From contig OY979723.1 of assembly GCA_963855995.1 (NCBI GenBank), forward strand, positions 625,001 through 689,000: a stretch of 64,000 nucleotides of DNA, in the 5' to 3' direction. The stretch is from Muricea muricata (Eukaryota > Cnidaria > Anthozoa > Malacalcyonacea > Plexauridae). Below are positions 43,001 through 53,033 of this stretch, piece after piece; position 1 is the first letter of the stretch; each line of letters starts with the position of its first letter. Position numbers and translations under genes: made by a program. The notes under the pieces were generated by a model. It saw only the letters and a list, made by a program, of their open reading frames with translations, was not told where the DNA came from and did no database searches.

Positions 43001-45214
43001 TATAAAGCCTGGAACCAACTACCAAATAGAAATCTATTTTACTGTTGTTAATCACTTATATCTTTTGTTTTCCTTTGTGAAGCTTTTTGAAACTTAGTAA
43101 CTGTCTTTGATAAAGAAAAGCATCAGTCTACCAGAAATTTACAAACAAAGTAAATTATATTTCATGAAAAATTTGATAATTTGGATCAAAAACTAGATAT
43201 CTATTGGACAACTAGTGCCAGTACTTTTCCGTGTTTTCAGATCAACTAGAAAGAACAACCAACGATAACTACGCCGCCATCTTTGAAGCAAAGTTGACCG
43301 TTCAAATTTCGCCAGCTTCTATTAATTGTTTCTTTCTTTGAGATTCCATATTTTCACTTCGATTTAAAAGGTAATATTATGGTTTATGAGCTTATAACTT
43401 CGTTTTTGATACAGTCTTTTTGAAAAAAAGGGTGAAGCACCTTGGGAAAATAGTGTTAAAACTGTTACGACATTTATAGTTGTTGAACGTCAATTTCTGG
43501 CATCCTGGTTTACCCAAACATGGGGCTTTTCGTTGGAGATATCATTCCAGTATTTATAGAGTTCACTGGTGCTTATACTTTAACCTAAATCACTCCAGTC
43601 AGTCCAACAAAAAAGCTGTGTCAAAAACTAAGCTATAAGTTAATCTGGCGTAACATTACGTCTTAAAGCAAGGTGAAGCATTAACTCCTCGCAAAATGGT
43701 GTCAACCGCGTCCTGAGAGGCAATAAATGGCGACGGGTACACGTTAGTTTGGCTTCAAAAATGGCAGCAAAGTCGCGGTCTAATATATAGAGTTCAGTAA
43801 TGGGCACAGTTCGTGCATGACATGGCGGAGAGAGGAAGTTAGTTTTAATTATTAGGCCTACTTCAGACGTCGAACTTTCCATGTGTCGAACCTAATGTAA
43901 ATGAGCTAACACAAAGAGTTTAGTTCATTTGCATTAGATTCGACACATAAAAAGTTCGACGTCTAAAACAGGCCTTAGTAAATCACTTCCCGACGAAGGA
44001 ACTTTGCAAACAATCATCAAAATTCTGTTTGTGTCGTTTTTAAGAAGTAAAATATGAAATAGCCCATGTCTCTACGACGGGAAATACACAGACGAGTCTA
44101 TTTCTGGCTTGTGTTTTTATATTCAAGCGTAGAGATAGGTCAAAAAAATGTAATCTATATTATATTTGCTCAAAATGGCGATCATCGTCAAAAATAAGCA
44201 TGATATTCCATCCCATTAACAATATAAGGTCATTTAATAGTTACAGAAGAGAAAATGACCGTATAAAATCTTACCCATGAGCTCGTTCAGACACTCACAT
44301 CGTTCTGAATCGCAACAGCAACCCAGAGTCTTAAAATTACTAGGTTGGATTGAAGACACTTTATTCAGCTGTATATTATTTGCCCCGCAGTTTCCAAGCA
44401 TGTATATTTCTTGCTTAGAAACGTTACACATTATAACAAGTACCAATATTTGAAACCTGTAACCGCACTAATTTAATAAAAGCAGAATTACAAATGTTAT
44501 TAGACGCGTCATCAACCGCACTGGCCGTATGTTTGTATACGAATAGACTATATATATGACACTGCGAGCTTTCCACATTAAAACGTGATATGATTGTCTC
44601 TTGTTGAATGGAGCCAGCAGATAGCGAATTCGTGCTCTGCTGAACTATATATATCGATGTCAGCTATATAGACAAAAGATTTTCCATATATTTGTGTGTT
44701 TTTTATAAGGGCAAACGTCATCCTGTAGAGAAATGACAGATTGAGACAACCAAACAAGATCATTTGAAAGCAACCGTGAAAGAATACATCAATTACATGA
44801 CGTTATAGCTGCATTATCTGCACGTTGTATGTTTAAAACGTTTAAATTACGACAAAATATCGTTATATATGGAACTGTGTGTGAATTCAACTGAAAGTTC
44901 CACCGGCAGACAGGCGATTATTCAATGTCTGCCGTAACCGTAGCTTTATTTGTTGTTCGAAGTTACGATCGTTTGTGACCGTCTTAAAATGAATTTAGCT
45001 TCAAAAGAATTCTTAAACCGCTACAAATTCGTTTAAAGCATCCGTTTAAAGCAAACCTGTTCGTTAATAGAGGACATCCTTGATGCATTTCGATGTTCAA
45101 CAAACGTAAATTTTGTTCAATACATACCTTTTCACATTCGGGTAATTTCGCATTCGACTTCGTCACGAAAACTCCGCAGCAGAATAAAATGACCACAGCT
45201 CTAAACAGGCCCAT
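28074..45214 (-). CDS. ELAPOR: ELAPOR1/2 (KIAA1324/EIG121) orthologue
   Basis: Thirty-one exons on the - strand: 45214-45128, 42859-42736, 42064-41869, 41569-41491, 40239-40162, 39952-39815, 39204-39093, 38212-38143, 37912-37830, 37469-37381, 36807-36630, 36284-36183, 35615-35398, 35029-34962, 34223-34113, 33858-33769, 33564-33503, 33211-33160, 33050-32967, 32623-32485, 32387-32299, 31688-31569, 31462-31390, 30948-30896, 30516-30435, 30326-30298, 29572-29485, 29079-29003, 28844-28733, 28350-28276, 28121-28074. Total 3006 nt, 1001 residues, in frame throughout; the human protein is of similar length. Signal peptide 1-22; [20 protein letters not shown] opens the ectodomain; repeated CxxC Cys-rich modules ([33 protein letters not shown]); MRH-like domain about 646-860 (GTCDGC); TM about 899-920 ([20 protein letters not shown]); acidic tail with [18 protein letters not shown]. 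Known of the family: a type I membrane protein of endosomes, lysosomes and trans-Golgi linked to autophagy. The start is the Met at 45214; no upstream in-frame ATG is visible. Confidence 0.97.
28384..28680. repeat. Tandem repeat with GTATAAATAAAGTTAGTTTAG core
   Basis: Three consecutive imperfect copies of a unit containing ATAAATAAAGTTAGTTTAG, TTTCCTCCTGTAGTAACACTGG and CTGATAGAGCTATCC. They lie in the intron between exons 29 and 30 of ELAPOR. Two more copies of the same unit are at 33285-33500 in another intron of the same gene. Confidence 0.8.
30298..30326 (-). other. ELAPOR: 29-nt microexon (exon 26) of ELAPOR
   Basis: Encodes IHYSWKATP plus two bases. It is bounded by an AG acceptor (ATAAGCAG) and a GTAGTT donor. 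Its phases (0 in, 2 out) exactly bridge the neighbouring exons (..EIESGCV and RCVDGVTLP..), which cannot be joined in frame without it. The Tyr-x-Trp matches the TYVWREP stretch that lies at this place in vertebrate ELAPOR proteins. Confidence 0.85.
30755..30900 (+). mobile_element. tRNA-derived SINE fragment
   Basis: B-box end GATTCCCACCGTGGTCAGG followed by the body AGCTTGCCCGGTGTGG and AAACTCAGAGTAACAC, as in the copy at 9960-10045. The A-box half is missing or degraded. It sits next to ELAPOR exon 24 in the intron before it is spliced to exon 25. Confidence 0.65.
32690..32940. repeat. TTGTTACAAG-rich dispersed repeat, copy 3
   Basis: AACTTGTCAACATG, AACTTGCAGGAAGTCTG and related words fill this part of the ELAPOR intron between exons 19 and 20. 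The composition and word set match the copies at 7515 and 40530. Confidence 0.6.
33285..33500. repeat. GTATAAATAAAGTTAGTTTAG repeat, second locus
   Basis: Two imperfect copies of the unit found at 28384-28680, including AACTGATAGAGCTATCC and CTCCTGTAGTAACACTGGA. They fill the intron between ELAPOR exons 17 and 18, up to the donor of exon 17. Confidence 0.75.
35923..36129 (+). other. GC-rich open frame inside an ELAPOR intron
   Basis: A 68-codon open frame on the strand opposite ELAPOR, between its exons 12 and 13. It is visibly richer in G+C than the intron around it and ends next to a GTAAGT. The product (with [18 protein letters not shown]) does not resemble a family I know. It could be a fragment of a nested gene, a retrocopy or chance. 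Confidence 0.2.
37074..37306. mobile_element. MITE with TTA target duplication (Harbinger-like), copy 1
   Basis: Terminal inverted repeats of about 50 bp start AGGCTGCTTTCCAGTTACC and continue through TTTTTCACACGTACG. The element is flanked on both sides by TTA (37071-37073 and 37307-37309). A 3-bp TTA/TWA duplication is typical of PIF/Harbinger elements. It lies in the ELAPOR intron between exons 10 and 11 and has no coding capacity. Confidence 0.8.
38812..38892 (-). other. tRNA-like fragment
   Basis: Read on the - strand the segment has an A-box-like GAGGTAGTTAGACTACTTG and a B-box-like GTGTGTTTGATTCTC at roughly tRNA spacing. Stems are imperfect, so it is more likely a SINE head or pseudogene than a working tRNA. 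Confidence 0.35.
40299..40483. mobile_element. MITE with TTA target duplication (Harbinger-like), copy 2
   Basis: Inverted repeats of about 65 bp (AGGCAGATTTCCATTCAG, then GCAAAATGTCGCGCGATCGA) flank a short centre. TTA is present on both sides (40296-40298 and 40484-40486). The termini start AGGC like the element at 37074, but the internal sequence differs, so it is a separate family member. Confidence 0.8.
40530..40860. repeat. TTGTTACAAG-rich dispersed repeat, copy 4
   Basis: Words such as GGCTTGGTGCAAGTTGTC, GTTACAACTTGTTGAAACAA and CTTGCAACGAGCCTGTGG match the other copies. It is in the ELAPOR intron between exons 4 and 5, right of the Harbinger-like MITE. Confidence 0.6.
41045..41430 (-). 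pseudogene. LINE reverse-transcriptase remnant (3' part)
   Basis: Translating the - strand gives [20 protein letters not shown] and then [20 protein letters not shown], followed by stops after LKKH. In another frame comes [20 protein letters not shown] and AKIWNS. The phrases LQNRAAR, LGW..L..R and P...T...KRSFSY...LWN are hallmarks of the C-terminal region of non-LTR retrotransposon reverse transcriptases. Frameshifts and stops show it is dead. It sits in the ELAPOR intron between exons 4 and 5, in the same orientation as the gene. Confidence 0.9.
42125..42250. repeat. TTGTTACAAG-type repeat, short copy
   Basis: Contains GACTTGTTACAAGGTTGTCC, AACTCTGATGCAGACCTGTT and AAGATTGTCACAAAGTTGAC, nearly identical to 21285-21370 and related to 7800-7860. 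It lies just upstream of ELAPOR exon 3. Confidence 0.65.
42396..42598. mobile_element. hAT-type MITE with 8-bp target duplication
   Basis: The termini are CAGTGGCGGATCTAG on the left and the near reverse complement CTGGATCCGCCACTA on the right. Perfect 8-bp direct duplications AGTTTATG flank the element at 42388-42395 and 42599-42606. An 8-bp duplication and CAGTG-type ends are diagnostic of the hAT superfamily. The element has no coding capacity and lies in the intron between ELAPOR exons 2 and 3. Confidence 0.92.
43255..43560. repeat. Dispersed repeat, copy 2
   Basis: Colinear with 3245-3540: TTTTCACTTCGATTTAAAA, TTTATGAGCTTATAACTTCG, GTTGTTGAACGTCAATTTC and ACCCAAACATGGGGCTTTT occur in the same order. 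It lies in the 2.3-kb first coding intron of ELAPOR. Confidence 0.6.
43855..43974. mobile_element. MITE with TTA target duplication (Harbinger-like), copy 3
   Basis: An almost perfect foldback of about 120 bp with arms GGCCTACTTCAGACGTCGAAC and its near complement. TTA is present on both sides (43852-43854 and 43975-43977). It lies in ELAPOR intron 1. Confidence 0.75.
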
Positions 45215-45258
45215 TTTGCTGAACAAACCGCCGAGAATACGCTTGTCCAATATTTGTG

Positions 45259-45266
45259 TTTATATA
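45259..45266 (-). promoter_or_regulatory. Candidate TATA box of ELAPOR
   Basis: TATATAAA on the - strand, 45 bp before the start codon at 45214. At usual TATA spacing this would place the transcription start near 45235 and give a short 5' leader. No initiator or other element could be confirmed. Confidence 0.45.
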
Positions 45267-46901
45267 CTTTCGGTTTACAAGAGGACATGTAAACGTGTGC
45301 CAAAGTAATTCAATGGACAGTTCGTTCCAGACGAGCGATATATGAATAACATTTGCATATCATTAATTGTTGTTTTATGATAATGATTGGTTAGTACTTT
45401 GTGTATGAAAAAGGTATTGCTAAAGCATTCAATCTGTCGACATAATTTTTTCGCATTGGATATAAGGTAATCAGTTTAGCTTTTATAAACACCACTTCAT
45501 AAGATTTGAAGAAAAATTGAGCAAATGAGAATCAAAGGAAATTTATTTTCACCCTTAAGCATTGTTATTAAGGTAGCACATACAAAGAAAAGACAATTTG
45601 ATACCTTCTACGATTCCTAAATTTTACTAATTTGTCAAATTAATTGAAGTATTAATTTTCAAGGAATTGCCTACGGTGAAAATAATATATGATTTCAATT
45701 TTCCCCAATATGATTTCAGAAGAAACCGGTGACACTGTATGTTAATGTTATAAAGTAAAAATTTTACAACATCGTTTCAAGCTTCTGTTTTTGAAATAAA
45801 ATGGTGTAAAAAACTGACTTTGTGTATAACTCCAGGTAAAAAATGCCCAGATTTGGGTGAACTAAGATGGCGGAAATTAACGTTCAACAACTACAAGAGT
45901 CTACTACCATTTTCCCAAGTTATTTCCCCCTTTTTCAATACGAATGCGCCGACAAAAACAATAAAAAGGGACCTCTACTTGACCGTCAATTTGGCTTCAA
46001 AGATAACGACCAAGCTATCGTTCCAGTTTAATACAGAATTCACTTTATAACAATTAACCAAGAATAATCAACTGTGCTATTCTGCCTGTGTATACAAAAG
46101 AAAACATTGAACGAAAACATTTTGTGCAAGTTCCATTTCTTTTTAACACTTTTTAAAATTTACTACTGTTCCCAAATCTTTAATACACTAAAATAATACA
46201 CCAAACGTTTTATATAATATCATTAAAACTTGGTTTGTAAGTGCTAACATTTTCTGTTGTGCAGTTATATTTTATCACCAACTCATATATTCAATGGGAG
46301 GGCCTTTAGTTTAAATGTAACAAAGTTTGATGAAAATGCAATTAAATGGCCGGGATAATGGTAATGACATGCGTAATGCGACATAAAATTCATTTGAGTT
46401 ACCCTATTGTCCATTCCCTATACCAGAAAAATCGATGTTAGAGCATAGAAATAATAAATATAAGATGCGTACTCGGATCACGAACTATGTCTCCACTTGC
46501 TTTTGAAATTCTACAAGCGAGAACTTTCCGATTGACCCAGAGAAGATTTCTGAAGAAATAAGTTTGTTGAAAACAAAACTTGTAAACAAGATTGTTGGAA
46601 GATTCCCTTTCAATCTTTCGTTAAACCAGGGTTAAACTAACTGACTCTTGAACAGGCTGTAGACAGCGTACCACAAGGTGATTTAGTCAATTGCCACCTA
46701 CCTTCTAGAACAACAACCGTGATTCGTTAATCAAGACAATAAGAGAAGCAATAGCAATAGTAATTGTAGAGAGCGAATCCAAAACACTGGTCCCTATTGT
46801 CTCTGACCACAATTTTTTCTACCGAGAAAATATTAAAGTACGCATTCTAAGCCTATTATTTCTATGTTTTAGACAAACAAGCTTGAAAAAACCCCGATGT
46901 T
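45267..46901. other. Spacer between ELAPOR and the tectonin gene
   Basis: AT-rich spacer holding an inverted relative of the 3245/43255 dispersed repeat at about 45855-46045 (GGCGGAAATTAACGTTCAAC, then a divergent body and TGACCGTCAATTTGGCTTCA). The open frame there belongs to the repeat. Nothing else is supportable. Confidence 0.45.
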
Positions 46902-49900
46902 CTACACTGCATTCAACCTGTACTCATTCTGGTCACTGCCAACAGCTAATATAGAATTGTACCCGACGCTGATGTGGTTGCACGCCAAGTTTCCAAATGT
47001 TGACCATTTCGTGCCCTGTGGGTGGTGCTCGGTGACACCCTCACGTATATACACTTGTCCCGCGTCGTCCACAGCATACACATCACCCCTTACTCCGGTA
47101 TCGATCATTTTAAACGAGCCGCCAGCTGCCACCCAGGAGTCTCCTCTGGGGTTAGCCTGGGTCACGCCCGTTCTAAATGAAGCAGCGCCAGTCGCCAAGT
47201 GAAGAGCCCAGCAACCAAATTTGCCACAAGAACACCACTTGTAAGACCCACTCATAACTATCCACTCTCCGTTGGCCACAACGTAGTAGAACATTTTAGC
47301 GATTGCACTGTTGATTCCCCAAGTTACACCTGAGCATAAACACAACACACATTTCAAATTCTACTTTCTGACGTCAAAACTACCGGCATTGTGGAGAGTT
47401 TAAGGCACATCGGTTCTGCTCATAACAAGTGGCTCAAATGTTGTATTCAACTATGATAGATTAAAAAACTGCATTATTAATTGCATTATCGCTTTTTTAT
47501 GCGAGAACAACTATGACAGAAGACAACATTTGAACCCATTTTATACTTCCATCCTGATATTGGCTTCTTGAGCTATGACAAGTCGCTTGCAACATATCAC
47601 ACTTTTACAATGCTTTTGAAATGTTCCTTCTACGGCAGTAGCTGGCAAACGCAAGCGTAATTGGTTCTAGTCACATTTTGTCATTTCAGTTAATTATGTG
47701 CATAAAGTAATGTACACAAAGTACTTAACGCACGTAATTTAAGGTGTATAAATTAAGGCGGCTTCAAATCTCGTTGTTAAAAAGGTTGAAGGGTCCAAAC
47801 AGGAATATTTTAGGCCTGTATCATAAGTCTGTTTGAGAGAGGATTCAGGGAGTTTTGATTCCATCAGTTGCGACTGATGCGCCATGCCTTACGTCTTGAT
47901 TTTACCTGCACTTCCAGACGTAATTTGATGAAGTATTCCTGCATGGTGGTACCATTGTGTTCCACTGGGGTTTTCGTTTGTTATCCCAATTCTGGTATAA
48001 ATCGAGCCGGTGGGACCGTGCACCCCCTTAAGTCCATTTTCTCCGACACTAAGTTGACTCAGCCCTCCTAGTACCTTTACCCACACGCCATTTATATCGA
48101 TAAAAACGCTTAAAGCATTACTAACACACCATGCCTGGTCGAATGCAATATCAACATTCATGATACCACTACCGGAGCCTGGTTTCCAGGGAAGCAGGTC
48201 GAGATTGTAATCTGAAACGCAACAAAAACACGTTTACAAATGGAGCCGACTTCATTTTATTTGCATGAAATTCCAATTCCAATAGACCGAAAAATTTTAG
48301 ATTAAAGCAAAGAAACGGAAAATCTATCATCACAATTGCAAAGACGACCTCAAAATTAGTATAACTGCAAAACTTCATGAAGGAATACTACAAAGTACAA
48401 AATGTTATGGTTTGACATTAAAAGTCACAATTTTATATATACTGTTCTGAAGGAGAAGGTAGTTAAACATTGACTTCTGTTCAGGGCCGAAACTAAAGCG
48501 TTAATTGGGGGGGGGGTGCATATTCATATATTCGCGTTCTGCCCGACGAATTTCTTTTGAAATCAACGGTAATGACAACTGATTTCAAAAGAAATTCGTC
48601 GGGCAGAACGTGAATATATTAATATACACCCCCCCCCCCCAATTAACGCTTTAGTTTCGGCCCTGCTTCTGTTGACATGAAATCTACAGATTAGCATGGC
48701 CTTTATATCTGATGTTATAATATTTCTCAATTAAACTTTGGAGAATAATTTTGGAGCGCTCTCTTTCAACTGTCGACGTAAGATTTTCGTCACTTCTCCT
48801 ACATTGAAATTTTTGAGATCGCTAAATTTTTCATATCTTATCGGACTAGACATCAGCTGATGTGACATAGAGTGAGTAATCAGATCTACATTTAATGGTG
48901 CGGACTAATTTGACTGCAGCCCACAAAAGAGAAAGTACATTTACAGGGTGTTCTTAAAAAAACGGAGTCCAACTTCTAAGATTGATTGTCGAATGAAAAC
49001 GTGATCATATAGAGCGAATACTTTTTAGTTTTATGCCTTGTTCATTTGCCTTTCGAACAAGGTATTAAGACCACAGGAACAATTTTAGCGCAAGTGGTCA
49101 ATTTGAGATGCTCCAAAAAGGCATATAATTTGGTGCCACATGGGTAGTTTGAGATTGACTAATGTTCAGTTCACTTAATGTTCCAGAGGAAAAGTAATTC
49201 TCCTTGCTGAAAATTGTTTCATTATAATTAACAAAATTACACAAAATATAGATAAAGAATATGAATGTTTTTTTTCTGATTGAGATTCCCTTGATTGGAA
49301 TTAAATGGATTTGATTGAAATTGAATGACTTAATGCATGAGACAGTGATTAGTAGCTACTTTCTTTTAAGCTGCCTTTAAAGCCGCACCAGTGCCGAAAA
49401 TATTCAAATTCCAAAGTGCGGCGCTAACGCGTGTTCTCAAAGTGTAGCCTTTTTTGGGATGAAAATATGCGATTTTGACCAGTCATTTTTATCTCATTTA
49501 TGTTTGCCAAATTTTTGTTAAAATTCCACAAAAATATCGGCAATCGAGCGCTAATTATAAAGCCCAGTTATTCTGACTGTGAAAGAATGATTTGTGTGGA
49601 GTCAATAATGAACGGGTGATCAGAGCACTTAAAGGTTCGATTATCTTTTTTTATGCACTCAACTGTTCCTAGCTTGAATTTCGACATGTCTATGATTTTA
49701 AATCGAGAGATTAAAACACATTTAATACTTGACCATTTACAAGTTCTATAAAGGGTAAGAGTGTCAGACATTGGTACGGTGCCTTTTGGTATCTTTTTCT
49801 CATCCTTATTTAGTAGATTTTGCTTATTCTGCATGAAAATAATAACAATGTTCTTACCTGGATTTAAATTCTCGCAGAGTTCTCCACTAGTCCAGGGTGC

Positions 49901-51854
49901 TAAACAGGCGCAATCATATGTATCATCTGAACAGGCTACACATTTTTTCCATGTCGGACATTGGTGATTTGCACATGCCTAGTGATGCAAACAAACACGA
50001 AAATTAACGAGATGCGGTAATCTTGTCTTTTTTAGAAATCTTGTCTGGATCAATATAGTAGCTTAAAGCAATGGGTTAAAATTTAATCTGGGGTCAGCGC
50101 AAGCCAGGTCCAGCTTTGTACGCAGGAAACCAATAATAACTGTCCTGAAATTTCCAATAAGACCTCACTGCCTTTTTCTGCATCATTAGTTGAAAGCAGC
50201 AGAGCTTTAAAACTAATATGCCCAGTTTAGGTTAAAAGTATTATCGGCTTTAGGTTCAAGTATTATCGGCTTGTTGCACTATTCATGGTAATTCGCGTGC
50301 GTTATTTTTGAAATCTTGATTGCGGATAGGCCTGTTTCGTTTGAACAATTTGAATAACAAACTTAAACGGGAATACGAGTAAACTTCGAGATTCGCAAGC
50401 ATGAGAACAGGACCAGTCCTTTCTGAAGAGTACTCGATGTAAACATTCCATAACATTGGTACATAGGAAACGTTTCGCTCTATGTAAAGCAATTGGAGAG
50501 GATTTGTGGTCCGGAATCGAATTAAATTTTGCTAGATTCTAAGGTTCTTTTAGGCATTAGGCTCAATATTTTCCGGGGCAATACTTTCCAGATCACCCGA
50601 ATTTTTTCCGATCTATATTCTGTTCTCCATTCGCGATCTTTCATTTTACTTCAAACTTGCCTCAGAAGGTACACTTGCTATTACATATGTTTCGCTGTCT
50701 TCGTTGCTTGATCCACCATTGGGTTCTGTGCTTAACAGACAGTTCTCTGTTGTCCGTTGTTTAAGATAAACAAAAGATACACATAAATCTTCTCTGCCAC
50801 AATTGAAGGAACAAAATATTGGCGATGATGTGACAGTTGTTGTTTTAAAAGGATTCAATTCAGCTAAACCATCTGAAATAATAAAAAGAAACATGCAGTT
50901 ATTCGGCAGAGACTTCACATTCAATAAAAATAGTTAAAAACAGCCCAAGTAGCAAAAACCTGAATTTTTAAAAGGAATTTTTCAGCCTTAACTTTAAAGA
51001 CCTTTCCCTTCCGAACACTCATCAACCTTCGTGCAACTCTTGTTCTCGTTTGACCAGGACATGAGAGTAGAGAAATCTCTCATATTAGCATTCAAACTCT
51101 CTTCTCAACTCTCATCAACTCTCATGTAACACACTCTTGTTTCTCAGAAGCTTTCACACAAATATTCTCTACAATGGTTCATTATATATTATATCTCTTC
51201 GGATCAGATCTTATACATCGTTGCATAAAAAACACACATTATCCAACAATTAATGGAACTGATATTTGGAACGGTTTAGAAAACAAATATAAAAACATAA
51301 GATCTCTTTACACTTTCAAACGAAAACTTAAAAATACTTCCTCCAAAAAAATATTATTTGCTAATCCTAAATTTAAAACAATAATCAAATCTCGTTTTTA
51401 GGATTCATACTTAATTAGCTAATTAATTTCTTTATTATTACTGTAAATAGTACTACATATTCATAGTTTCTTATATTCATAACTTGTTTTGTTTTAAGTT
51501 TTGAACTGACAAAAACTTTATTAAATATAATCTATATTAATGTAAGTTAGGGGACTAAAATAAAAAGCCTTCAGAGGCTTCTAGTTGTCTCCTAGCCCTA
51601 TCTTGTAATTATAATCGAAAAGAAAAAATCGTGTAATTAGCTATTAAGGGCGAAATGAATAAATTGAAGTTGAAATTAAATTAAACTGCGACAACGGGCT
51701 CCAATAAGGTAACAAACAAATTAGTCTTCATACCTTGAGAAATCTTCACGAACCGTTTCGTCTTCTCGATATCACAAACCGCCTCAGTTTCCGAGCAGGT
51801 GAAGAAATAAACGCAAAGCAAAAGCAAAATACAGTTAGACGAAATAGTTTTCAT
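46902..51854 (-). CDS. Secreted PAN/apple-like - EGF - tectonin propeller lectin
   Basis: Five exons on the - strand: 51854-51734, 50872-50661, 49978-49858, 48211-47906, 47329-46902; 1188 nt, 395 residues, in frame (phases 1,0,1,1). Residues 1-25 are a signal peptide (MKTISSNCILLLLCVYFFTC). About 41-111 is a PAN/apple-like module (FCSFNCGREDLCVSFVY, later ENCLL). About 112-150 is an EGF-like module (CANHQCPTWKKCVACSDDTY, then CACLAPW and CEN). Residues 160-395 are a tectonin propeller with repeated blades ending RIGITNENPSGTQW, RTGVTQANPRGDSW and REGVTEHHPQGTKW. Known of the family: tectonin propellers bind glycans in innate-immune and egg lectins. The arrangement suggests a secreted glycan-binding protein; ligand unknown. 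Intron 2 uses a GC donor. Intron 1 holds a LINE fragment and intron 3 a hAT-type MITE. Confidence 0.93.
48482..48665. mobile_element. hAT-type foldback MITE with 8-bp target duplication
   Basis: Two arms of about 80 bp are almost perfect inverted copies (CAGGGCCGAAACTAAAGCG on the outside, then a G-run or C-run, then the TTCTGCCCGACGAATTTC block), leaving a short loop. CTTCTGTT is duplicated on both sides (48474-48481 and 48666-48673). The near-identity of the arms suggests a recent insertion. It lies in intron 3 of the tectonin gene. Confidence 0.93.
51170..51690 (+). mobile_element. 5'-truncated LINE fragment (RT C-terminus and 3' UTR)
   Basis: The frame at 51174-51401 contains DIWNGLENKYKNIRSLYTFK followed by RKLKNT, the typical last residues of non-LTR reverse transcriptases (IWN.L...I...SL..FKRKLK). 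It is followed by an AT-rich 3' UTR and a tail of short TTGAA-like repeats near 51660-51690. The element is truncated at its 5' end and inserted antisense into intron 1 of the tectonin gene. Confidence 0.8.
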
Positions 51855-53033
51855 TCTTGCTACAGCTGTCCTACAGCAAGAAGCGGAATGCAGAAATTAC
51901 GTTGTCGATTATGTCTGTAGCGTGGACAACCCCGAAAAGTTCCAAACATTGTCCAAAAATGGACACATGTTTTGGTATTCGCGGTTTTGAGTTATATATG
52001 TATATCTATATATGTATACCGGCTACTATTTAATACCGGATCTAGCATACTTCAGTTGGAAGGAATATGTTGGAAGGAATACACATACTCCGCATGCAAA
52101 GTTAATATTTGCCAAATATTTTACTGCTTCATCTCTAAAGTATTATTTGAAAGAAATAATTCTTATTTGCGTACTTGTGTATTCGCCCGGAAGGAAGATG
52201 TTTTAATCCTCATAAAATACAGAAACTTCTAGATTTACTGTTTATATATGTTTTATTGCCACACGTTAAAGTTTGAAAACATTGCCCAATTTTGGAAAAG
52301 TGTTGGCACGAAATTTATTAAGTATTAATTAACTTTAAAATTAAATGCCGTAAACATCTGATTATAAGCTTATCGTCTTTAAGCATACATATCATGTATG
52401 TTACTATCAATGTTCACACCATCCTCAAGTATTTGCTTGTCCCTTAACCTATATATCACGTCAATATTTCAAGAACTTGAATGCTCATTAAGGACGTAGC
52501 TAGTATATATAGATCGGGTATATTCAGCAACATTAAACTAGTTATATATCTTAAGTAATAAGTAAAGCAAAACAAAAAAAATCACACCGAAATATCTCTT
52601 CAACAAAGCACTCTAACACACTATAATTTTACAGGTTTAAAAGTACTTACACACAACATAGTTATAAATAAAAATTTTCGTGTCACATGCCCAAGAAAAA
52701 TGGCGAACAGTCCCGTTAAGTAGAGAGACGCTTTGTTTGCCATATTTTTAAAATTGTTTTAGGGTATTTAAATATCCGTTTTAGTTAGGCTATGCTAGAA
52801 ATTAAAATAAACCAGACTTTCAAGTGAGAAAATTAAAAATTCACTGATAAGATTGCAGATTTGAGCGATCTTCATAACTTGGCATTTCTGCACTATTTTT
52901 AAATTGTGTACTGACCATCTTAAAAAGCGCTACACAAATGAATTAAAAAACAAAAATCGAGAACAGTCAATTTTCTCCTCTCCTAAAGAACTTTCTAGCG
53001 AATAATCAAGCGTGTTTTTTCCCGAATTCACAA
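51855..53033. other. Spacer between the tectonin gene and the repeat-protein gene
   Basis: AT-rich spacer with TATA-like runs around 51995-52020, about 140 bp or more before the tectonin start, too far to call a TATA box. The short open frames at 51972-52232 have no support. Nothing else seen. Confidence 0.35.

Noticed and set aside
46897..47202. 101-codon + strand frame
   Set aside because: Antisense of the last tectonin exon, whose blade motifs and splice phase are clear.
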